Virus record (IMG/VR): IMGVR_UViG_3300036770_003390
Location: 1-44,850 of that record
From: a virus
DNA: 44,850 nucleotides
Reading direction: 5' to 3' (one strand)
In this document: one piece after another, positions 12,701 through 24,700 of the stretch
Layout of the letters: the number at the start of each line of letters is the position of its first letter
Numbering within the stretch: the stretch's first letter is position 1
Program-made: the position numbers and the translations under genes
The notes under the pieces: generated by a model
What the model was told of the DNA's origin: nothing
Database searches by the model: none
Seen by the model: the letters and a program-made list of their open reading frames with translations, nothing else

Positions 12701-15700
12701 GGCTGGGCGCACATTTAAAGACTTAGCCCCGGAGCGTGTTCGTATTGGTAGAGCGTCCTCTCGTATGGCGTTGGGTGCGGGTACGGGTTTTCTGAAAGGG
12801 TATTTCTTAACAGGATTCTTATATAATTTCCTACATAAAGACGAAGACCAAACCACTGAAGAGTATAGAGACGAAAGAAGAAAGTGGCAGTTTATCGGTG
12901 GAGGAGCTTATGGAGCCACCGACGCTATACGGTATGGTTTTAAATTCTCCTTTAGGGGAATTGTACAAGACGCTCGGAATATCCTTAATCCGAATTATGT
13001 TCCGGTTCGGCAGAACAATATTATCTTCCGTGAAGTGGAAGACTTATTCGATCCTTTTGGACTCCGGACTGTGGGCTTACCAATACTGAAGGGTATTAGT
13101 AAAGGAATCGGCGGTCTTGTAAGTTCTCTTGCGAACTTTACATTTAGAAGAGGTTCTGCGCCTAATATTCCACCAACCTCCCCGACTACACCGTTACCCC
13201 CTCGGCCACAACAATCTCTATTCCATAAAATATGGGGAGGGGTACACGAATTCTTATTCGGGAGTCAACCTTTTAGGAATGGACTTACAACCTTCTTATC
13301 CGAGTCGCTACCAATGGCGGCTAAGAAAGCGTATGACAGTTCTGCTTTTAGACCTCTTAGGAGTTTAGGTAGAGGAACTATAAATGCATTGATGTCCACA
13401 GGGGTAGACACCGCTCTAATGTCTTTTTCTATGTGGAGACTTAATAGTCTGGGCGGCTATAGTGATATTCAAGAATATAGAGCCGCGAGTAGAGATGTAG
13501 CGGGCGCCGCTATAGGTGCATCTGTAAACCTAGGTAGTCTGATTCTCAGTGGAGTCACCCGAGGTAAGATAAACCTTAGTTGGGCTAAACAGATCTCCAC
13601 AACGATGATTCTCCAAAATAGTGTTGGGGAATTCGTAGGGAATTGGTTGGGGGATAGAATGTATTCCGAGCGGGGTACCCGACGTCGGTCTTTAATAGGT
13701 AAAACTATATCTGCTTTACCGGGTATAGGGGATATGCTGATGCCCCCCTCAGCCTATGCGGATGAAGGAACGGCGGATGAGTCCCAAGTTACAACTAGAG
13801 ACGTTGTGGAGTTTGGAGTCTTCGGGTTAGCTGTCGCGGGTATAGGTTACGGTGTAACTACCGGGGCGGTCTCTGGTTGGAGATATCTTAACGAAGTGAA
13901 TAAGACCAGAGACTTATTTATGCGGTCTCCTTTCTTAAAGGGAGATTCTTTAAGGTTTAGTCCGGCGTCGGCAAAAACATCAAGACTACCCAGGCTTTAC
14001 GCTTCAAGAGTTAGTCCCTCCCGTTTAAAAGGTACTCGGTACTCTTCTCTTTATAGAGGTGTAGCTAGCGCTGGAGACGATTTAGTCGAAGAGGGCGTAA
14101 AATCCTCGGTACGAAGTACTCAGGCGCGGGTGTATAGAGAAGCCGCGAGACTTACCGCAGAGAGAATGGCGCGCGGTGGGGGTAGACAAGCTTTTTCAAA
14201 GGCAGCACGGAATAGAATGTTCCAGAAGGAACTGTACCGAGCGGCGAGTAGGGAAGCTACTAAAGAAGTAGCGGGGCGTTCCTTAAGCGGACAGATATTC
14301 AGAATTGTAACGAGTAGAGCTTTTGACGCCGCGATTGCGGTTGTAGCCGCTCCATTTACTCTGCACAGTAATTCTCAAGCCGCGGAAAACCTTCGACATT
14401 ACAAAACCAGTCCCCGCCAAGAAATTGTAGACATCAACAAACGTAACGTCACGGGGATATTTACAGGGTTAAGTGTGGTACCCCGTATAGGTACCGCGCT
14501 AAACATAATTGGTTCCTTTGCGTCTGAAGTATCTGGTGGGTTTGGTCAAGGACAGAGATATTGGCAGCGATTACAGCGCGCTAATATCACTTCGCAGGCG
14601 GAGTACGTCAAATACGCTGACTCCGCTAGTAAAGGTGGTTTAACCGGTGCGCTTGTGGGCGCGGGTGTGGGGGCGGTCATTGGAGGATTACTTGGAGGAT
14701 TTCCGGGAGCGATAGTCGGCGGTATTATCGGCGGGTATATCGGTAACTATTTAGGTTCTGTTATCTCGCAGGAAGCTTACTTATTTAATAAAGAGAAGAA
14801 TCATGATGAGTTATACGCCACCATTGGGGGACACGCTCTTCTGGCGGGTGGACTTTACGGTGCGTATAAGTTAGGGCGGTCGCTCTGGAATAGGAAGTTA
14901 GAGAGAGACCTAAAGCAAACTCAGGAGAAAGCTAAGACAAATATTAAGGAAGAGATGGGCGCTACACCTCAATCTCCTGAAGAAACGAAGACCCCGGTTG
15001 AAACAGCGGAACCGGTAGAGCCAGCTAAACCTACACCTAAACCCACACCTAAACCACAACCCCCGGAGACTTCTGCAGAGAATACCCAAAAGTTAAACGA
15101 GGAAGCGGCGGAAGAACGAGTAGAAACCGCTAAAACGATTTTGGGGGAACCCCCTAAACCTACCCCTAAACCTACCCCTAAACCTACCCCTGCCCCTACT
15201 CCTAAACCTACTCCTAAACCTACTCCGAAGCCTACCCCTAAACCTCAGACTACGTCGTCTAAACCGTCATTTGCGCCGGCGGTATTACAATACCGTTCGG
15301 ACCAAATAGATAAGTATACAAGTGGGCAATATAGTTACGAGCAACTTACTCTTATAGAGCAAGACTTAACTTTAAGGTTGTCTAAAGACAAGAGGACGGG
15401 GCGAACTTTAAGCAAGAACGAGCGTTTAGGTATAGTAGCTGAACGCGCGGCGGTTATAGCGGCGAAGGAGCAGATTATTCCTCCAGAGCTAAAACAAATA
15501 GAAGATGAAGCTAAAGCTAAGAAGAGACAGCTTCAAAATGAGACGCAACAACAGAGAGAAGCCGTTGAAGCCGAAGCCGCTCGCAAACGAGCAGAATTAG
15601 AATCTAAACCTCCGACTCCTCTTACTCCTCCTACTCCTCCTACTCCTCCTACTCCGGCATTATCTGAAGAGGAGATGATTGAGGCGAAATATAGAGAGAA

Positions 15701-18700
15701 GCAGAAGAGTTCTCACGATAAATTTAAAGATCGGGAAGAGGAGATTGCGCGTAAGGAAGCGGAGCTTGCGGCAAAACATAAAGAACTTGAAGACTTACGC
15801 TCCGGTAAGTCCCCAACTCCGACTACACCGACAGCCGAGAGTCCCGGACCCGTATCTAAACCCACGGTGGAATCATCTAAACCAACACCTCCACCTCTAC
15901 CTCCAACTAAACCAACACCAACACCTCCGCCCTTACCCCCAACTAAACCAACGCCGCAATCTAAGCCGGATGCAGAGACTTCTAAACCTCCCTCTGAATC
16001 TTTACGCCCTATAGACCACAATTTAGTCTATGCGGGTAAAGCTGGGATGCTCCAAGACTTACGCGCGGGGGCTGATGCATCCCGCAGCGCCAGAATATTT
16101 ATTGAGTCTGTAGATGACGACCTTCTTTGGGAAGATGGTTTTGATTCTCTGAGAGAACGTGAGGCTAAATTAAGACAGAGCGCCAACGAGACCTTAAATA
16201 CAGATTTAGTGCCTAACACAGGAGAAGTTGAAGCTAAAGTTGCGAGAGAGTTAGCTCAAGCGGATTATATCAATGAGAGGCTAAACGCGTTACAAAAATC
16301 TAACGATATTCAAAACTTGAAAGGGGAGGCCGCCACTCAAAGAGTAGATTTAAGCAATGCCGGGGTTAGAAAACAAAAAGTTGGGTTGTGGGATAGGTTA
16401 TGGAATGGACCCTCGTTCTATTTTGAGGAAAGGCCAGATATGGTTTTCCGCGGAGATTCCTTTATGCAGGAGGAGGAGATAAGATTCGCAAACGAACAGA
16501 TTGAGCGGATGTTCCCCCATGAGAAGGCTCCAACTTTAGAGATTGTACGCGACCCTAAATCTACATATAAAGGGTACTATGACCCACGAAGACATGTAGT
16601 TAGTGTTAATCTCGCGCGTGGTGATACTTCGTTGGATATTCTAGACACGCTTGTGCATGAACAGGCTCACGCGTATAACACTAGGTATACCTCTAAAACA
16701 GATTTCTTTGATAGCGCTAAAGAGTATGTAAGTTTTCTAAAAGAGACGCTTCTTACAAATAAGTTGCGTAGTGATTTTATTGAAGTAAGTCTAGAGAGTA
16801 AACAGCGCCGGCAATACGTATATAGAGGCGCTCTATCTTCTTCCCACCACTATGCGGTTGGGGTTCTAGGCGTACAAACGGTAGAGGGAACTAATTACAC
16901 TAGACCTAATCAGGATGTAGTCTCCCAAATAAATAAATTAGCGGAGAGAGCCGAGACTGGGCAATTAAGTATTGAAGATGACCGGCTGTTCCGTAAACTT
17001 ACAGGCGGCTTTATAGATGAACTTAGCGCGTATAACGCGGCGGCTGAGGTTTATGAAGAGTTCCCTGTTAATAGTGTGGGTAAAGGACTTCATACACATG
17101 AAGCTCCGGATAAAGGTTTTGAAGCTGCATATAACCGCATGATGAAAGCCGCGGGCTTCGACGTACAAGTAGAAATGGGCTTTAAACCCCCACAAAGAAA
17201 GAAAGCTCCGGGGGGATTTGTACGGGTACAAAAACAATCTAAAGCAGCGGGGCGTAGAGAGCGGTGGAGTAACGTTCGTAGAGGTACCGCGCAGGGTATA
17301 GATATCCAGGGTCTTATCTTAGACACCATTATCGATAAGACTAAAGGCGCGGCGGATAAAGCTGTTAGTGGAGTAAAGACGGTTGCTAGTAATTTAGGGA
17401 GAGGAGTATGGGAAGGTAGCGGTAAGTTAGAGACTTGGGGTTCCAAGCTGGATACGCGGTTTGGGAATGTAGGTGTTGGAGGCCAAGCTGGATTCTTCGG
17501 ACGATTTGGGCAAGGACTACGCGCTGAGTTTAGTATGCGCGGTATTGTCGAAGGGACGTTTGGAGTAGGTAAGACTGACACCGGGAAGTTTGGCCTTAAA
17601 GGTAAAGGCGGCGCTATGGCTCTTCTCGGTACCGGTTTACAGTTAGCGGACGATATATTAAGTGGGAAGTCCGCAGGAGAAACAGCGACGAACTTTGGTA
17701 TGAGTATTCTCGGAGGCTTAGCCTTTGGGGCTGCCATGGCGGGGTTAGGCGCTATGGCCGCTTCAAGCGCCGCGGCTATAGCTACCTTAGGGACTTTAGG
17801 TAGTGTGGCTTTGATGGCTTATGGAATCTATAGTCTTACTAATCAAGCCTTGGATGTTGGGGGTAAGGCGTATGAGAAGTGGTGGTTAAAGAGGAAACGG
17901 ACGGCGGAGGAACAGAAAGACTGGGAAGAGCAGAAGCAAATGCTCTCGATGGGTTTCGGTGTGGGCACCGCGATGTATGTAGGTTCTCTGGCTGTCCTTC
18001 GTAGTACTGAAGCTGAAAAGAGAAACTCGTTTACTTCTCGTAAGGTTGTAGAACAGTCTGGACTACGGGTACAGACCCAACGCGGTAGAACTCTTAGTTC
18101 GGTGGGTGGAGGAGTTAGTGGAGTAGGAAGCGGAGTTACTTCTGGTGCGCTGGGGGATAAGACTATTTATACTCCGGCGAACGACCCCGCGCTGCAATTA
18201 TTATCTGGGGTGTTGTCTAAAGAGACCTCATTACAGAAAGAGACTAAGGTAAAACTTCCTAGTAAGGTCAACAAGTTGGAGAAGGAGGAGAAGAGTAGTA
18301 AGGATAAAGAGAAGGTAAATAAAGCGGCTCAAGACGCGAAGAAGCAGAAGTCTACATTTGCGGAGGAGTATAAGTTATATGAGGACAAACTGAAAGGAGA
18401 GAAAGGGCCGTGGCGGAGTATTCTCGACTTCTTCGGATTAGCGTGGAAAGCGGTAACAGGAGCAAGTAGATTTATTTACGAAGCGAAGACCAAACTCTTT
18501 AAGGGGGTAGCGGATCGGATTGCGGGCGGAATGCAAGCGGCTTTCCGAGCAGGTAATGACTTCATGGGTCTTATCCAAGGGGATGTCCGGGGTACGTTTG
18601 CAGACATCTTGAATATGATTTCGGCGGGAGAGGGAGACTGGGGTTCCTTTAACCGAGGCAAAGCCGGAGACTCTATGAATAGTAGTTGGGAGTCTGTCTT

Positions 18701-21700
18701 CGGTAAGAGGGTACAAGAGACCACTTTAGCGGAGATAATGGAGGCGCAGAGTAAAGGAAAAGTATTCGCGGTAGGGCGGTATCAATTTATTCCGTCTACT
18801 TTAGCCGGGGCGGTTAAGAATACGGGTATAGACCCGAATACTCCGTTTAATGAAGACACTCAAATGCGGTTGGCGGTATCTTTACTCCAATGGAAACGCC
18901 CCGCTATCTGGAAGTATATAACGGGACAGAGTGATGATATCGTTGCGGCACAGAAAGCTTTAGCTTTAGAGTGGGCCTCGATTGAATACGGTAAATCCGG
19001 ACGGGGCGCTTACGACAGTGTTGGAGGAAATAGACATAGTACCTCCTATGAGAAGTCTATCGAGGCTTTAATCGCGACTCGACAGCGGTATGCCGAGAGT
19101 GGCGGGAATTTTGTGTTTGATAAAGGGGGTATGTGGAGTGAAGCTTCTCCCGACGGAGTACAAGTAAAAGGAGCTACCCAGGTTAAAGCTTCAGATATTA
19201 ATTCGGGGTATGGGATGCGGGTTCATCCTATATCCGGTAAGCGGAAGATGCACCGCGGGGTAGATGTTGCTTCAGTTGGCGGGAAAGGCGTCGATGGGAT
19301 GTTTATCTCCTTCACGAAAGATACGGTTGTCACTAAAGTAGGGTATCAAGAGGGCGGCGCTGGGTATTGGGCTGAATTAGATGCGGGTAATGGCATGAAG
19401 TTTAGAGTCATGCATATGCGAGGCCAAGCTTTCTTAAAAGTAGGGTCTACCTTGAAGGCAGGCTCTGCTATAGGTCAAGTTGGATCTACGGGTGGTTCTA
19501 CCGGACCGCACCTTCACTTCGAGACTATTATTAATGGTGCTCACACCGACTCTAGACCTTACGTGGGTTTTGTTCTTCTAGGAGGTAAGCCCAACGTAGA
19601 GGTTAAACAACCTCAAACTCCGCCCCCTGCTCCTAAGAACACTGCTAAAGGTGGTTCTCAATCTCAGCGTATGGCGGAACAGACTTCGGTCAGTACTTCT
19701 AGAGGAGCAGTTGGTGGTTTAGTAAGTAATGGCTCCGCGTATAAAACTCCAATGAAGACTATACACGGGGGCGGAGGTGACCCTTATCATATTGACTTTA
19801 AGATTTATGGTGGGGTGTCTGATGAACAGAGAGTCGCGTTAATGGACGCGGTTGCCCGAGGTTATGAAGCGGAAGGGAGAAGAATAGAATTTTCTAATAG
19901 GGCTGTAGGAGGTGTGGTCTACCGCTCTACCGATAGTTTTAAAGAGAAATTAAGGAAAATACGCGCGGCGCAGGTTGCACATAGGGGACATAGTTCTCGT
20001 TTTGCGATGGACTTTTATGTCCCTATTAAAGGTAAAGCTAGGTATACCGGTAAGGCTAAAACATCCAGTACAGATGGGGGTGCCAACGTTAACTACATTA
20101 TTCCGGTTATTCCCGGAGGATATTTCACTGTAGGTAAACAAGGTCGTTCGGGACAACAAATTATTGGATATAACGCAAAAGGGGAAGCGGTATACGAATT
20201 TTTCCATGGTGCTGGTATGCAACCTGGAACCTATAGATTCCAAGATGCCGCTCCAGCGTCTCAACAGAGTAGACCTAAAGAAGCTTTTGCTCCTAACATT
20301 CCAGTAACCCCAATTCCTTCACCCCCGGGTAAGAGTACACCGCCTCAAAGTCAACCTAAACAGCAGAAGTCTTCCGGCCCTGCTTGGATAAAGACTGATA
20401 AGAGAGCAAGCTACTACGGTAGAGGAGACGGCTTCGCTGGTAAAGGCACAGCCACAGGTGAGAAGATGGATCCCACCGCTATGACTGTTGCGGCTAAATT
20501 GGTAAACGGTCGTCCGATGTTCCCCTACGGAACGATGATAGAAATCCGTAATGACGATAACGGAAAGAGTGTTGTCGTACGGGTTAACGATAACGGTCCG
20601 CTTACTCCGCGTAGAATGTTTGACTTATCTGCAGGGGCTTTTGAGAAGATAGCTCCTATCGAACAGGGTGAGATAAGAAATATGTCTTACCGCGTTTTAA
20701 GTACCCCTCAATCTAAGAAACAGAAGCAACAACGATCTAAACCTCAACAACCTAAGCAGCAGCAGAGAACAAATTCACGACAGACATCTCAAACGCAGAC
20801 AAGACGATACGACCAGAGGTTGGACTTAGACACGAAGTTGTTCCCAAGTTTGGTGACTTTAGTACCCACCAATAGAAAGACGCAACATGGGTCTCCTATT
20901 TACTCTCTTCAGATGTGGAAGAATGGTAAGTTGGTAGGTGCTGTAGACGCAGTTAGTGGGCGTCCAGAGCATCAGAGAGGAAATCGTGATGTCGCTGGGA
21001 GTCATCGTCCTCTTCCCGATGGCTCCTACACCCTAGCTAGAACTCCTTTCCGTAGTAATGAAAAGGATGTAGGTGGATTATTTTTACCGATCACTCCTAA
21101 TTTCCCTACTAGTAGAAGTGCGTTGGGTATTCATTGGGATGACGGTAAACCTGGCACCGAAGGTTGTATTGGCATTGTGGAGAGAGCCAATCGGGATAAG
21201 GTCTACAAATTTATAAAGGATAATAAGGTTCCTGTTATTATTGTAGACCTAGAGAAAAATACCTCTTCAAAACAGTCTACACTTCCAGAAGAAAAAAGAG
21301 ATAACAAGTACGTTAATGCGCCCAGTCCTGAACCGAAAGCGTTAGCCCGCGCTCAAACTGATGGAGGAGTACTCGTAGCGTCTGCCGGTGTATCCGATAT
21401 GGGGATGCCGATTCTTATAGCGGATGCTAGAACCCCTAAAACGAAAAAACAAAAACAGGTTCCTATTCCCTTCTTACGACAGGTGACGGGGGCTGCTTTA
21501 GAAGAGCTTGTATTCTCTCGAGAGGGTGTAAGCAGTAAGTCTTTGGACAAGTTGGAGAAGAGACTTAACAAACTTTATAACACTCCGGGTCTAGAGCTTA
21601 AATATGAGCTAATTAATAGTGCAGGGACTTACAGTTCTTACTACAACGAAATTGTTATCAATCCGAGAGTGAACCATACTGCTGACATCCCGGAGACCAT

Positions 21701-24700
21701 CAATACGGTGGTGCATGAGTATACACACGCCCAGAACTACCAACGTAGTAAGAAACTCACTAAAATCCAAGACCCTCGTAAATACGCTGAAGCAGTAGCA
21801 AAAGAATATAACGTCAAGACTTTGATGGATGTTCTCACTGATCCAGAGAGACAGAACGCGGTGAGTAGTGCTATCTTGTCCACGCTTAGTTCTGTTCAAG
21901 GTATGTACGGTAAGGAGAGTATACCGGAAGCCACTAAATTTATAGAGATGTTGGCGGACATCCGCGTTAAGGATCACCTTAAGACTAAAGCATTGATGGA
22001 CTTCTCGGCGGAATCGAGTCGGTATGTGTTTGAACGTTTCTTAGACGAAGTGTCCGCTTCCGCTATGGGTACTCATGCGTCTAAGACAGTTGGGGGTAAG
22101 CCCGAGAATTATGGTTTAACTGAGGATGAGCGTAAATTTACATTCGCGGTATTTAGATTGTTCCGGGAGTACGACTACGACGTTGTTCATAAACTCTTTA
22201 AAGGTCAAGAACCTCGAGTACGAGAGTCTTCCGACCGCGGCGTCTTAAGACGGATTGCGGAAAATATTCCTGGGTTAGATATATTCTTTCCTCCACCTGC
22301 TTTAGGTGCTGAATTTTCGCCTCAAGAAGTTGAGAGAGAATTGGGTAAAGCTAAACGAACTTTTGACCGAAATAAATCTAGGAAAGACAATGTCGTACGT
22401 AAGGTCACTTCGACTACTGAAATTCCTGAAGCGGTCTACAACGGCGAAACTCTCCTCGCCTCCAATAAACTTGAGAATCTTATCTATACACAGGGCAGAG
22501 ATGCTTATGCACGCGATAGACAACAAAAAAGACAAAGAGATGAGAGTACGAAGAGGAAGCACCGTCGGGTTAGTCCTGTAGACTTCGATGCACTTTTAAA
22601 CCGGAGTAGTTATGAAAATCTCTTAATGCAGGGCGAGATACTGTTCCGAGAGATAGGGGAAGGTTTAGTCAGACCTAAAGCTTTTCAGAATAAAGTACCT
22701 CCTAAAAACCAAACGGGCTTCCTACGATTAGTGCGTACTGGGGACCAAATTCGTGAAGGTAAATACGCGGGTTTTTATCCTTTAGCCTTGGAGATGTGGG
22801 AAGGAGATAAACTCGTGGGATCTGTACCGGCAGTTAGTGGAGTGGTAGGTACTCAAACAGATACCACAAAGCAACGTCATGTCGCCGGTAAACTTGCTCC
22901 TTTACCCGACGGTAATTATATTGTTGGGCAATCCTTTATGTCCACTGACCCCGTTGTGATGGGTATATTTATCCCTATCCTCTTTAAAGGTAATACTCAA
23001 CGGTCTGCTTTAGGTATACATACTGATGAAGGTAGAGGTGCCGGTACCGCTGGTTGTATAGGTGTTATAGAGAAAGCTCATACTAAACTTGTAGATGAGT
23101 TCATTAAGAAGAATAAGATTACTAAACTTGAAGTACAGATCTTACAAGAGAAACCTAAACGTAATCAAAAGAGTAAATTAAAAGCCGAAGAGAGGGGTGA
23201 ATATCTTATGGCCTCTGCAGGGGTATCGGATATGCCGGTACAAATGGTGCCTAACTCTCAAGAGTTGTCTGCGGTCATGTCCACCCCTAAACCTCGTATC
23301 GTAGCGCAGTGGGATCCTCAAGATATCTATACAGACTCTACCGCTATACCTGATCCTAACTCTGTATACAACACTAAACTACCGGTACAACTAGACCCTA
23401 GATACAAAATTAAGACACCGGTATGGGGTCAACCTGGACATAGACCTGAAATAGGAAGTGGTCCACCTCAAGGACCCGTATGGGGACAAGCAGGTAGTCG
23501 TCCCGAACAGAAGAGTGGACCCGTATGGGGACAAGCAGGGAGTAGACCTCCCAATAAAGAGGGTGGATGGACAGGTAAACCCCCCGCGGATTGGAAATCG
23601 CCTGGGGGGTACACAGGTAAACCCCCCGCGGATTGGAAATCCCCCGGAGGATATACAGGTAAGCCTCCTGCAGATTGGAAATCCCCCGGAGGATATACAG
23701 GTAAACCTCCTGAGGGGTGGAAGTCCCCTGGGGGGTATACCGGTAAAGCTCCTGCAGATTGGAAGTCCCCAGGGGGGTACACGGGTCAAACTCCTGATGG
23801 TTGGATTCATACAGGGCCGGATGATCCAGTTAGGGGTGTACCTAATGCTATTGAGCCTTCTGATGGACCTAAACCCCGCGTTGAAGATTTCTCTATTCTC
23901 GAAACGGATAGAGATAATCCTTCAACGACTCAATGGGGTATTCATACGCCTGGCTCCTCCTCTAAGGAGAAACCTAATAATGTCAATAAACCTGTTGAGC
24001 CTTTATGGAGGGACCGGGATACCAATACCCCGCGTAACGTTAATAACCGCACTCCTCTATGGGGAGAAGGTAACCCCGTAAAAGAACGGAAGGAAAAATC
24101 TCCTACATATACTAAACCTCCTTTATGGCAGAGCGGTACTACTTCTCGTTCTAGATCTCCTATTGTTAATGAACTAGTAGGTGTATTAACTGATGTTTTA
24201 TGGGGTAGTAAGGAGAAGAGTGGGTATGAAGTCAAGCCTAAGGACTATGAGGGTATAGATATACAGAGAGAGGCTGAGAAGGTCAAAACTGAGATTGAGA
24301 GACGTATCCGTATTATTGTGACGGAGGCGAAGTTACCCGCGGAGTATGTAAAGGTTATTCTAAACGCGCAACAGTTTGTGGATAAGGTTAAGAAGAATAT
24401 CCAAAAGCGGGTGGAGGAGTCTAAAGGACCTAAGGGTAAATTAACGGTGCCGCCGCCGTCTGATGCGGGTAATGCTTCTAACTATCCTTCGGCTGACCCG
24501 AACAATATTCCTTATGTCCAAACCGAGTATAAGAGAACCGCGGATGTTATTACAGATAAGGATGAGAGCGGAGTTGAACAGACGAGTATTCGTATAAATA
24601 GAGTGGATGATGAAGCGGCGGCGCTTTACCAAAAGGCTCAGGGAGGTTTTGCTCCTATTATGTGGGAGATGGGAGTTATGGAAACCTCGATGTCTTCTGC

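Noticed and set aside
15155-15247. Telomere-like CCTAAACC repeats
   Set aside because: They are the codon pattern of a Lys-Pro-Thr-Pro linker within the giant gene, not a terminal DNA repeat.
17090-17737. A 215-codon minus-strand frame antisense to the giant gene
   Set aside because: Composition is Pro/Ala/Leu-rich as expected from the complement of Gly/Ala codons; no ribosome-binding site and no recognisable domain.
23562-23813. Regular 42-bp repeats that could be mistaken for a CRISPR array
   Set aside because: The units are contiguous with no spacers and are in frame within the giant gene, encoding a protein repeat.
23458-24081. A 207-codon plus-strand frame and a 104-codon minus-strand frame over the repeats
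   Set aside because: Both are shadows created by the repeated Gly/Pro codons of the giant gene; their products are simple periodic sequences with no start context.
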